Source: Coprinus comatus
Lineage: Eukaryota > Basidiomycota > Agaricomycetes > Agaricales > Agaricaceae
DNA length: 64,000 nucleotides
Assembly: GCA_034638255.1 (NCBI GenBank)
Contig: JAWPGT010000007.1
Span: 682,001 to 746,000, forward strand
Direction of reading: 5' to 3'
Positions 46,602-58,666 of this stretch are shown here, one piece after another (position 1 is the first letter of the stretch; each line of letters starts with the position of its first letter). The notes under the pieces were generated by a model. It was given only the letters and a program-made list of their open reading frames with translations, was not told the DNA's origin and did not search any database. A program made the translations under genes and the position numbers.

Positions 46602-49106
46602 TTACTTGTAATCGAATAAGTTGCATTTGCTATAATGTTTGCTGACTGCGTCTTGAATTTCTTTCCTGGTGCCTCTCTTTATAATCAGTTGCCCATCGAT
46701 ATAGCAGAAGTGCCTGGGAATTCAATCAGAATACTAATCGTCATTAATGCATTAATGCATAAGTAAGAACATACGTGTTACAATGACACTGAAAGCAGCA
46801 TCAGTGATATGATTACAGGGATAGATAGGAAAAAATGGAGCTTACAGTCATGTGGTTGCATCCTTCAAGTTTTTGTACTGGGGTTTGACATCCTATTCGT
46901 GACGATCAGTAACTTCATATCACATCGACTTTTGTGTAGTTTCGAGAATCACCTGGGCACTCTTTCCAACCTTGCTTGTCCATGAGATGTTTCAATTCAG
47001 AAGAGCCGTCACAGGAGTGTGTTGGTCCTTCAATTTCTACTTTCCGTTGACACAATTTACACCACATGTGCATGCATTTTGGACGAGGACAATTAATTAT
47101 TTTGGCTTCTTGGTACTCTGTACGATCCACAAGCATAGTATTCATGCAGCTTTACGGGACACATCATATATGATGTATTTAGTCTTTGCACGTGAATGAA
47201 TCGACGGACATACTGGCGACAGTGCACAGGTACGCAAAATGACGCTATTTGCAATTCCTCGAAAATCTTGTAATCTTCGTTCGAGACCCCAATTTGTTGC
47301 ATGACAAATTGGTCAAGGACTATGTGATACATGGTAAGTTTACAATATTTATAGGTGTAGGTGGACTAACCTCCAGGTACGTTCGTGTCCTTTCCCGCTG
47401 AACAAACCGGGCAAAGAATTGGGAAGCGCCTGTCGCCAATCTGACTGTGTGCATGGTTTTTCATGCAAGATCGGCATAAAGAGTGATCGCAGCCATTTGC
47501 TCGTGCGACATCATCTTCTGGATGATCTTCAAGACAAATTGGACAACCGAATATACGTGGTGCTGTTCTTCGAAGCCTTTGATGTTCTTTCTTAATATTT
47601 GAATCCTCCTCTTCAAACTCACGTTGTAGTTTCTCTGCTATCATGGCATCTGTCATAGCTTGATCCATTCCAGGATAACCACCAGGTACGTTAGGGGGGG
47701 CGGAGGTATTTTCCGAACGAGATGCTGAATGATTCCTATCGTCTCTGTGACCAGAAGAATTATGGCTCCATCCTGTTGAAGGGAGACCAATGTGGAATAG
47801 CTTGTCTGACCGATCCTTGCCCTTGCCTTTCTTTTTTCGGTCAACAGTCGTCCAGTCTTCAGAATTGTCAGAATTATGCGGAACATGTGAATCAGAATGT
47901 CTGGCATAAGGCTCGATATTACTCATGGAGTTATGATGAGCGTTGTCGTTTGGAGTGAAATTTGAGGCCTTTTGGTTTCGTTCTTGACCCCTCGTGGCGG
48001 TGGAGCGTTCGCGTTCGCGAGAACGCAGGGATTCGTTTTCATACTCTCTAGCTCGCATTGCTTCTCTATACCTTTCATGCTCCTCTCTTCTCTGCCGCTC
48101 TAGGTATCCGATTCGATCTTGCATGAAGTGACTTTGTCTTTCCAGTTCGCGAACTTTTTCTTGCAAACTGGAAGTACGAGCCTTCTCGGCCGCGACCTCC
48201 TCATATGCAGAAAGAAGAGCCAAGCTGCATTCGAGAAGCATCACTTCCGGAGAAGGCTCATCACCCAATGGTAAAAGTATGTGTGCAGAGAAATAACCCA
48301 ACAGCTGTGCTTGCCATTGGAGAGACGGATCATTGAGCAAGTTTTCGTCAACAGAAAGAAGCCCGCCAAGATATGAGGCGGCCATTTCAATATCAGGGTT
48401 GATAATGAAACCCATTCCATCAGGGTGGCTGGGACGAGGATGAGAATCAAAAATGATGTAGACTTGTTTGTCGGCAATGGAAGTTCTTAAGCAAGCCATG
48501 ATCTCTGGTGGTCTAGTGATGATGGCCACCACCGAACGATCGGGGGCCGCATCCACCATAGATCTATGTAATGACCGTCATGAATTGAATGATGTACTCC
48601 ATCGGGAGATCACTTACTGAAGCATCTCGCGGAAATGCTCGTGGGTGGGACTACTATAGCTACATGTTTCTAAAGCCAGAGAATTCTTGAACAAAGGTAC
48701 TTTGAGGAGTTCTTCGATTTCTAGGTGAGAATCGCTTTTCCAATAGTCGCAGACAGAGATGATGTCCTGTAATCATGATCCCCGAGTCCCTTCAGTTTTT
48801 ATTTTATGACTTAGAATGTCCAATGCTGACCTCGCACGTCTTACGGGACAAAAGTTCGCCCAACAGTTGTAAGCCTTGTATTCCCCGACGCTCTTCCATA
48901 TTGAGGGCAATTCTTGCGAAGTTAAGAGCTGCTAATCCACACGTAGATGGGCTGATTCGGCCCCCGAGGCCATCGCCATATTGACTTGATCCTTTGAACG
49001 AGATGATATCTTGCTTTCCATCACATATCTTGTCCAGGATTTCGTCAAGATTAACGGTGATCGATTCGTCCTGTGATTTCGCACCCTTCTCGTTGTTGGT
49101 GGTCAT
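46602..49106 (-). CDS. RBR-type E3 ubiquitin ligase with N-terminal cysteine-protease-like domain
   Basis: The C-terminal half is a RING-between-RING ligase: RING1 CPICLEDHPEDDVARANGCD to CPVC (about 47400-47540), IBR with CPRPKCMHMWCKLC, and RING2 CPGCQTPVQKLEGCNHMTC with CHCNTHFCYIDG, including the catalytic Cys of HMTC. The middle is a coiled coil (VRELERQSHFMQDRIGYLER) and a disordered linker with EDWTTVDRKKKGKGK. The N-terminus is unlike a normal ubiquitin ligase: Q42-x13-C56 in QYGDGLGGRISPSTCGLAAL, and later IIFDSHPRPSHPDGMGF. This matches the Gln, Cys and Asp-x-His order of tegument-type (C76-like) deubiquitinases. Start ATG 49106 is chosen; an in-frame ATG at 49232 would add 42 residues containing the AISI repeat. 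TAA is 46602-46604, 88 bases from the PB1-ZZ start on the same strand. Confidence 0.82.
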
Positions 49107-49137
49107 GATGGTGGGGGAGGCGCCGACCTTGCTAGTG

Positions 49138-49211
49138 TCAGCGATAGAAATAGCGATGGAGATAGCGATGGAGATAGCGATGGAGATAGCGATAGAGATA
49201 GCGATAGCGAA
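49138..49211. repeat. 12-bp minisatellite in the leader or start of the RBR gene
   Basis: About five to six copies of a 12-base unit related to GATAGCGATGGA, with single-base variants. On the minus strand it reads GCTATCTCCATC, coding (Ala-Ile-Ser-Ile)n in frame with the RBR protein from ATG 49232. Because the unit is a multiple of three, copy changes would not break the frame if it is translated. Confidence 0.8.
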
Positions 49212-49232
49212 CTCTAATGATACTGGAACCAT

Positions 49233-49974
49233 TCAGCTGACCTTGTGTGTTCTGCTGCGCATGCTCTCTAAGCTTTGGTGCGATAACATCTTTTGCAGTG
49301 TCTCCGGGGTCAACCGGTCACTACTCACACGTACAATCAAGCTTAAGTGAAGCCGATCAGCTTCTTATTCTCTTATTCTTTGACATTGATTGGTGAAGTA
49401 AATTTATATTTCTTCTCGTTCCAGACCGCGAGCATGTCGGTTTGGGCGTGCGACGAGCAAATGGTCATATACCTAATAAATCTGAAGAGGCAACTCAGGA
49501 ATCCAGCTTTCTTGCATTGAGAAGATGATGGAGAAGTGGAGTTAGTTTTTTTTGGCAGTAATTTGCGCAGCATTACGTAAACTATTTACTATGTAAGTAC
49601 TTACTATAGCCTTTCCACTTCTCGTTAAGTGCTTTCTTTAAATGCGCTTCAGTGAATGCTTACACGCATACAACGATCCTGTTCTGAGATCTTCCATATC
49701 TTTAATCTACTGTCTACATACATCAGCTCGTGATGACTGGGACATGAATTATTGCGATGCCGTGATTGACTAAAACGGCGTCTTTTCAAGCTGTGGGCAA
49801 GGGGCACTTCCAATGTCTAACAACACGTGTCTGGTTTAATACTTGAAATTCAAATCCAGCGGGTTCTTTTTAACGTGATTGAACGTTCAACACTACTTTA
49901 CAATCACGCGGCCCGTCTTTTTCTCAACTCTTCCAAGTCGCTCAAATACCACCTAAACATTGCATACATCTCGA
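49233..49974. other. divergent intergenic region between RBR gene and giant GTPase gene
   Basis: About 0.74 kb; upstream of both genes. Contains AT-rich and T-rich patches and short open frames without protein character. The last dozen bases before ATG 49975 still align in frame with the second giant copy, suggesting an unrecognised upstream exon or a lost start (see findings). Confidence 0.45.
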
Positions 49975-52900
49975 ATGGATCTCGTAAACCAAATCCCATG
50001 TATGCATCGAGTGCTCGACCTCATAAGTGAGCAAGGAAGCGGTGGACTCGGTGAGGAAGCTCCTGGTATATGATTTTGATAGCCTGACTCTCCATCCAGT
50101 GGACAAAATAATCATCGCACAGGACGGACTGAAGAACCTCATAAACGAACTGCAACCGGGTGCTTATGCATCATTGACAAAAGTCGATTTCAAAGCTCTC
50201 GATGCCCTCACTGTGCGCCCAATTGGCATGTATGGTGATCGGGGAGAAATCATTAATTTTCTTGTATCTTTGAACGTCGTTGATGACGAAATGTAAGTCA
50301 ACTCTTTTTACAAGAGACACACATTCATATTTCCGATAAAGTCGCCAACTTCTTCAAAACTCCAATGATGAATACAGGGGGGCAAAGTTGAGATCTGGCA
50401 TCTATGTCGTCAAACCTTTCAAACAAACGTCTAATGTCATATATGCTGTTTACTGGCCTGAGGATACGACATGGAGTGACAATGCTCCGTCCGGCCCCCG
50501 GCGGAATCGTATTGCATTCATGCGGTACGTTTAAATAAACAAAGATTAGAGGGAAAGAATTAACCCTCGATATGTAGCTATTTGACCAAGATTTCGGAAC
50601 AGATCTTCTGTCTTATGTCGCCTTCTCAAAGTCGAGCTATGATGTGGAATCATCCTGATCAACAAGAAGACGAGGATGAGTCCGAGTATGCAATTGATGG
50701 AGACCGCTTGTATACATTCGAGATTGCGAAGACGAACGAACAAGAACAAACTGTAACCGCCCGTCCAGGCTTTCAGGTTCGTGAATTTTAGATACTATAT
50801 ATTGTAGCCTCAAACTTAATGATCATATATTTCAAGTTCTCCTCACAGCTGATGAAGACTGATGGGGATTCTGCAACAGTTTTGCTGGACCATCCGCAAA
50901 TATCTCCGAGGTTACTCTCAGGAGAATTAACACAGGGGTTCCTTTCTGTCAAGCTGTGTCCCGCCCGGATTGACGAACAAACTACCCGAGAATCCGTCAA
51001 TAAGTTTACGCTCAGATCCATACTGTATGAAGAGAACTTCTCTCTTGATATCATGTTCTGATTAATTTTTGTAGCTCCCCCTTCAATATCAAGATCAAAT
51101 GCACGCTTACAGAGCAACAGATAGAATGTCTTGCCAGTGACGGCCTCACATCTTCTCGTTATAAGAAAATTTGCGACAGCTGGCGGGAGCGAGCAAAAAG
51201 CATTTACAAGGACATGGAAAAGCTAAAGTTTGAAAAGCTAAAGGAAGCAACCAAAGATCTGCCAGATGAGGGTCTCTTGGGAAAAAAACTTGTTGCATAC
51301 CTAATGGGCATGGTCATTGAACACTATCCGTAATGTCTATCTATATCATACGTAGCTCTATCTGACCTTCGCCCAGGTCCGTCGATCCAGCGCTTTTTGC
51401 AGTTGTAGAAAAGCATTCCATGGAGCCGGAAGAATTTTCTACATTACAAGGTAAGGGGTCAATACCTACTTAATACCTAAAAATACTGAGTCGTAGTGAA
51501 GTGGAGTTCATTCAATTTTTGGAAGCACATAGTGAAGATGAAATTTTGCTCGCTACCTCACTCAAGACTTTCAAAGAAAAAATGGTCCATATACCCGCAA
51601 TACAAGAGATGAAGCGACGAGTCAATTGCATCAATATCATAAGCATCGAACATCCCGATCTTCGAACAGATGAACTCATACAAAGAATTATTAAAGATGG
51701 TCTTCCAGAGAAAATGAATGCCCCTAAGGCATCATTGATTAAATCAATGATGGGCATGGTGTTTTCCCCCTCCGAGCCGCCCTCCGATGCCGAAACCTCC
51801 GTTCTTGACTCTTTAATCCCCGAAATGATGTGTCGTTGTGATAGTCTCTCCGATACAGCCTTTTTGGGTGAAGCCGACAAATATATTCACGCAGAGCCTT
51901 TGGTAGAAGCTACGATGAAGACATTATTAGACCAAGCACATAAACACCTTGGGAATTTAGTGGGAAAGACCTTCAGTAACCTCATGCCGATCGTCCTTGA
52001 CAAACACACAAAAGCTCGCAACTTGCAAGTTCAAGCACAACTTGCAAGTCAGACAAAAGAAGCACATTTACGGTCGAATGCAATTTTCATTGAACAAATC
52101 AATTCCCTTGAAGGAGATTCGTAAGTGAGGTCTCATTTAATCACTTCCTTGACACTCATTTAATTCAGAGACGTTCTCATCCTGACTGAGTTCGACATCC
52201 AACCAAACACTTCAAGAAGATATTATCCAGTATACACATTGTCGACCACGAGACAACATTTCATCGGGGCGAGCCTTGAATACTCGATCTACAAAATGGA
52301 GTTATCGTGTGACCACAGACAAAATATTCAACTAGACCCATCTTTCATACCCACGCCTTGTGTCAATTCTCGAAACTCAGCCTCGTTTCTGCTTCCTTCA
52401 GACCATCGTATTCTGTTAGTGAATTCAGACTTCTGTGTTGTTCTACCTATTGATGTCGTTCTCTAGGCATATACAGTTGTTGGAGAATGATCGGATTCTC
52501 CTTGTAGTTGATGATCAACGGGAACAATATTCAGTCTACCTCGAGAGCATGATCACAATTGCAAATGCACTCCAGCATCGTCGAGTCAAGCGCAGCGTTC
52601 GCAAAGATAAGGCTGGTAGAGAAATGCTCATTGCTTTTGATGAATCAAAACGAAACTTGGTTTTTTGCTCGCCTCATAAGGTGTGTTCACGTTGACATTC
52701 CACAAGGACCGTAGTATTAATTCACCACTCAGTTAACTCTCTATATATACATGTTTGATGAAACCTTTGGGTCTCTTCAAAGCTGGGCTAGTGCAATTGA
52801 TCTTTCACCTTGGTACAACAACTCGGAGATAACTATCACACATGTTACATTCGCAACAAAAACGGAGGAAATACTCCTTGTAGATTCCACAGCTCAAGCC

Positions 52901-55900
52901 CGCATTTACTCCCTTGTTAGCCAGAGGTTTAGGTGAGTTAAACGGTGTTGAGACTTGGAACTTTTCTGCTCACGGGTTTGTACAGACCAGCGTCCTTATC
53001 ACTACCACGTTCACCCTCTTTGGTTGTGTCAAGCCCTGACACTGCTTGCGCCATGTTTGTATATCATTTAGAGGACCAAACAATTCTCTGCGCTCATCAT
53101 TGGGATACCTTTGGTGGTGACGAGACGGGTGGGGTTACCATATCCTTGCCCAAAGGACACGGTAACCTCACGGTAACTTCATTTGTCGACCGCAAGAATG
53201 TCCACATTATGATGCTTGACGAAAAAGATGGAAACTGCCAATCCATGGCATTGGATATAACCAAGAAGTCTTCAGAGTTCATGTTCAAGGAAAAGGGCGC
53301 AAAGAAATCACCCAACGTAGAAAACGCAGGGAATCACGCCAACAACTGCGTAATAAACTGCTTTGCAGATGTCTGGATCCGATTCCCTGTTGCTGCTGCA
53401 GTTAACCGACACAATAGTACTACGTTTACCGATCATCAGCAGAAAAGGATTGTTTTCGTATCAGATCAGGCACATGACAAATATGCGCCTTATTTCATGG
53501 CCATGATTAAAACCTTCGAAGATCAAAGCAAAAAACCAACTGACGGTCAGCTAAAAGCAATTAAAGTCGAGGCTAAAACATTTCAGGAAATGTTGGGGGA
53601 TATCGCGACGTCCTCGTTTTCTTGTTTTCGTGCTGGGAAATGGTTTGTGGACCTGCTTTGCCTTATTCCCATACACATTGCAGTTGCTCGCGATCATAGA
53701 TTCATTCCATTAAAGGACGGTGTCTCGTCGGCCGAGTTCGAGCGATCTCTTTTGGGCGCTGAAGTTGGTCGTATAGTGGATAGTCTGTCCTTCGGATGGT
53801 ACGAATCGATCCTACGCTCTTACATGGCTGACAAGGTTATTCTGTTATTCACGCTCGTTTGCTTCATTTTCCGCTGACTGTATTTCCTTGGGTTAGCCTG
53901 TCAAAGTTGTTTCCTCTATGGGTAAGAAACGTCTACACCATCTGTTACCCCGCCAAAATTAATTCTTTTTAGGTGAACAATCTGTTGGTAAGAGTTTCGC
54001 CCTCAACCACCTAGTAGACACATCTTTTGCTGGCAGTGCTATGCGAACAACTGGTATGCCCCCAGGGACAAAAAGTTGAATCATCAGCACTTACTGTTTC
54101 TCTCAGAGGGTGTTTGGATGTCGATTACTCCTACTGAAGAAGCTTTGTTGGTAGCTCTTGACTTTGAAGGTAATCCATCCTATTTCTCAAACATATTGAT
54201 CATAGTATTGATTATTTCCGCACTCTTTTAGGGGTTCACAGTATTGAGAGGTCGCCACAAGAGGATGCCCTCCTTGTGTTGTTCAATACCGCGATATCCA
54301 ATTTAGTGAGGAGAACTTACTATCTCGTGTACCCCGAACTGAAGTTGAACCCCCGTCCTAGGTCTTATTCAGGAACAATTTTGCCCTATCTCGCGACATT
54401 GCCAACTTGTTCCAGTCTTTCCAAGCATCCTCCGTTATTCTTGACCCCAAAGCGAACCCTTCATTATTCCAGTCCACCCTCGTAATCATTATCAAGGTCT
54501 GTAGCTCGTTACGTAGTTTGGTAATCTTTCTCAGACAGGACCCCAGGATGTTGTCGAATCAGATAAAGCAGAAATTGTGCGAGAGTGAGTAATAATTATT
54601 GGTATATCCTCGGTACAACTTGCTGACTGAAGCTAGATTCTCGCTTAAATTCCAAGTGAGTTTTTCGTTTATATGGTCACTGATAAGTCTTAGTGATGAA
54701 AACAGAAAATTGTTCGAGAGGAACAAGGAGCAAATTTCATTTCGCGACTTCACTCAGGAAAGCTCAGCATTATGCCATGGCCCGTTATCGAATCTAGCCA
54801 GTTTTATACTTTACTTTCCACTCTCAAACGTCAGCTTTACTCACAAACTGTCACACATCAATCCGCTGGAGAGTTTTTGTACACATTAAAGATCTTGATG
54901 GCCAAGTTAAAGGTGATGAATTGTTGTATTTGAGAAATATCTGTTAACATATGTTATAGGCTAACGACTGGGGAGCAATGTCTCGTACGTGTATATTGAA
55001 CATGAAAAAGGAGTCTTCCATCTGAATTGTGTTTTGATATATTAGAATCCCTAGCAGCTCACCGAGCCCAGTCCTTGCTTAGCACTCTTCCTATTGCTTT
55101 GGAATTCGGTTTGGCCGAAATACCTCCAGATGGTGAACCTTTGAAGGTATCCCTCCTTTTTTCCGCTCTGTAGTACTTGTTAACACTTGGTTAGAATCTT
55201 GATAACGATACTATCATCGACTCTCCTGACACTCTCCACCGCCTTCATGTGTCGTCCACACTTGACAAGGGGGACGAGAGAGAACAAATTTTGACAACTC
55301 TACAGAAATCCTGGGAAGAATACGAGTCAAGAAAATACACGGAAGATGCAATATGGGTGGAAGGTCTCACGACATATCTCAACGAGATAGTGAAGATGAG
55401 GATCAAACATGTTGAAGTCTGGATCTCTACTAACCTTGAGCGCTTCAAGACTTCTGGCAACAATGTGGAGACATTACAGCGGGAAATGACAAGTTCTTCG
55501 GTTGACCTTCAGGCGAACGTCGAACTTTGCAAGATGACATGTGCGAAATGCAATCTTAAATGCCTTCTCTCTCGGAGACACGACCCTGTTCAATCGCATG
55601 ATTGTAGTACAGATCATCGTTGCCCATTATCATGCCAATTCGATAGCGAGCACCCTGATGAACAAAGGTCTTGCAATTCGCTGTGAGTAATGCCAGTTAC
55701 CAACTTAACTTTACTAATCGTTTAGTGTACCAGCGCTGGACACGATGGACCACACATGTAACGCCTTATCTTATGGTGTTTTTCTTTCTGGAGATTGATA
55801 AATCACCCACACAGCTGTGTCGTCGAAGAGCACCTATGTGGTGCACCATGCATTTACGAGGATAAAAAGGGGTGTGAAGGAGATTGTACCCAAGTCAGCT

Positions 55901-58666
55901 GTTTCTCCGCGTGTTAAATAGTCCAAAAGACTTATCACAATTCGCCCAGGTGTTTAATCATGAAGGTGAACACCATTGTTCCGCTCGCAAACACGCTTGT
56001 GGTAAAGTGAGTTCCCGTTTTTCGACTGTCACACCATCATAAAACAACCTACCCCCCCTTCCCAGCGGTGCGAACTACGAATCAATAACCCCAACGGAAC
56101 TATCAAATATTGTTGCCCAGGAACATGTACACATCCCAGGTTTGCTGGCAAACATCCCCTTACCAGACAAATTTATGGATATCTTATTAGTGACGAAGAA
56201 CATGATGAACACGTATGTGGTAACAGGATGTGTCCTATTCCCTGCCAGTTGTGCAATAGGCTGTGCGCAAACACCAATCACCTACATGGGCTGAACAATA
56301 CAGCTGTCCACCTCTGCGGGTGCGCCTATCTCTGCATATACCTTTGACGACCAGCACTGACCATGTTTGCAGGGAGACCCATCACTGTCGTGCATCTTGC
56401 AGTGCTGGTATATGTGAAATAGACACCACCCCTCTATCTGTTGAGGCTACATTTAACGGACGTCACGAAGCATTCCAATATACCAAGGTATTGATTAACT
56501 TTCTACATCAATTAATTTACTCATTTACAACTTATCAAACAGTATACACAAGGTTGGTTGTACTCAACATTGATTGTTTGCATCGCTGGAAAGTGAGCCA
56601 ATGCTTTCAGTGTCAAAACGTCTACCATGCGTTGAAATAATTCCGGCTGGAAAGCGTGAGCATGATGGCCCGCACATACATAGCTCAGAACCCTCGCCTT
56701 TCCATTTTTGTGAGACCAGGTAGGGACGAATCCGGGGTCAAGCTTTCATTCACTCACACGACTGTTTATTTTACTTCTAGATGTGATAGCTGTGGATATT
56801 TCTGCACGTTGCCACGAGGTTAGTGGTCCACTATCTATATACAAGTAGCATACTAGAACCAACTGGTAGGACATGCCCAGCAAGAACACCAAACAAGTCA
56901 CGGCTCCATGTCCCGGACTCGATGGCTGGTTGATGGTCCTGATGGGAGTGCTATGGAGCTGAACGGACGCCGATTTGGAACCAACGATGAAGGTGCACCG
57001 ATGATGTGTAACTTGGTCTGTCAAAGCATGGGCCGTCATGCGCATGTAGACTATTGTCGCACAGATGCATCACAAAAATGTGTTGGACCCAATCATCTCC
57101 ACATCAGCGAACACCTTGCTCCGAACCCCGAACGATCCAAAGATTGGATTTCGCACGCGCTGTATTGGCGCCGCTCAGGTATGGGTCTAAGCCACAGTCC
57201 ATTCTATCACGCTCTCATCTAAAGTTGAATAGGTTTTAAAGGTAGATCAATTACTATTAAATGAGATTATCGCTCATGATCTCATTAGATCCTTATTCGC
57301 GGGATGACCAGGCGAATTTTGCTAAATGGTGAGGATTGCGATCACAATGTCTCAATGTGTATGCAGTACGTTGATTGTTCTTTTTTTGCAGTGATTCGAT
57401 GTGTCCAGGTTTGTATAGATCTCAACATGTGCTATGCTTCGTGTCCTTGACTTTGAGTGTTGTCCAGGACCGGAACATGTGGCTGCGACAAACGAAGGGG
57501 CACAGCCATCATATTGCACGCTTCCGCTCTTTCACCCTCCTTGTGCCAACAACGACAATCGATTGGCTGGGCTGGGGTTTGTGGTATTATAGATATACTC
57601 CTTTAACGCATACTAATATTGACAATAGATATATATCGAATGACGGGCATTTATTCTCATGTAAGAACCCTGTGGTAATGCAACAAGCTTTCCATGTGTA
57701 AGCATCTATACAAATCCCGTTACTTTAGGCTGACAAAAGTCGCAGGATCTTTGTAATTGATAGGTATATGATATCCGTTGACCAAGAGCAACACTAACCT
57801 ATTATATGTGAAATTCAGGTCTAGCTCAATGAGCTCAAAAAAGAATATACGACTTCCTTCAACCCCAGCTACGCCTGCCATCAGCAGGACTCATAATAAC
57901 AGACTTGGAGCTGTGTACCTCTCGCTCTATTCATTTTGGCAATCCCGTCAGGTTGCCGTCAACTCACAAGGATCTGCTTCCTCCCCTCGCCGAGATGCCT
58001 ATAGCGTTTTGCTGTTCGATGGTACAGTAACTCGATGTATCGAAAACGACTTTGTGAAAACTCCCGAGAATTTGTTGAGAACGCTCTTGGAACATCGTAC
58101 TGGCTATGGAACCGACTACACGTTAGCTATCTCGGCAACTGAAAACATCATGCGCCAATATTGGAACACAGAACGGTAACTCGCCTGTCAAATCTCGAGT
58201 ATAAACACTTCTGAGAACCTGAACCTACAGGACTCCTGTTGTCATATTCCTTTCCGATGGCGAGTGCAATATCCAGGATGTTACAATGCGCACACTTTGT
58301 CGAGTGAGTATATCGTTAGGGTGAGTTTATGAAGATTGTTGCTCTCGAGCTGCTGTGAACCTAGTATGTATAGAAAACCACTGTCCTTCCATGCTGTCTC
58401 GTTTGGTCCGTGGAACCAGGTACTTCGAGGTATGGCACGGGTTGCCAGTGAAGTGGAAGCGACCGCTCCTACGGACCCACTTCTTCCTGATAACGCTCGA
58501 GTTCCATCATCTTACACTGAAGCTTTGGACTCGGTATGTGAAATCATGGACCCAAGTGACAAATTAAATTAATGATCTTCATCTGCATCAGGTTCAATTA
58601 GCTGAAACTTTCCTTGGAATTGCTGATTCTTTGCAGAAACCACGGGGTGCCTTGATGTTGTCTTGA
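49975..58666 (+). CDS. giant GBP/VLIG-like GTPase with Cys/His fingers and C-terminal vWA domain, copy 1
   Basis: About 2,200 residues over about 35 introns; every frame could be kept open by splicing. Order: N-terminal region of unknown family (KIIIAQDGLKNLINELQPGA to about 52130); beta-rich region (LENDRILLVVDDQ, EEILLVDSTAQARIYSLVSQ, to 53850) ending in EFERSLLGAEVGRIVDSLSF; GTPase domain with G1 GEQSVGKS (53973), G2 RTTEGVWMSI, G3 LDFEG and G4-like VIIIKD; a helical region to about 55560; a Cys/His region (CAKCNLKCLLSRRHD, SLAGHDGPHICVVEEHLC, CQLCNRLCANTNHLHG, CGETHHCRASC) to about 57700; vWA with MIDAS DRSSSMS, Thr in GYGTDYT and Asp in FLSDGEC. TGA is 58664-58666. Splice acceptors at 51501 and 55734 were chosen because they restore homology to copy 2 or the zinc-finger pattern. 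It resembles fungal proteins of this architecture and animal GBP/VLIG GTPases; cellular role unknown. Confidence 0.83.

Noticed and set aside
49975..58666. Possibility that copy 1 is a pseudogene because simple translation shows stops at several exon ends
   Set aside because: Each apparent break is solved by a GT...AG intron that also restores similarity to copy 2 or to the zinc-finger pattern.
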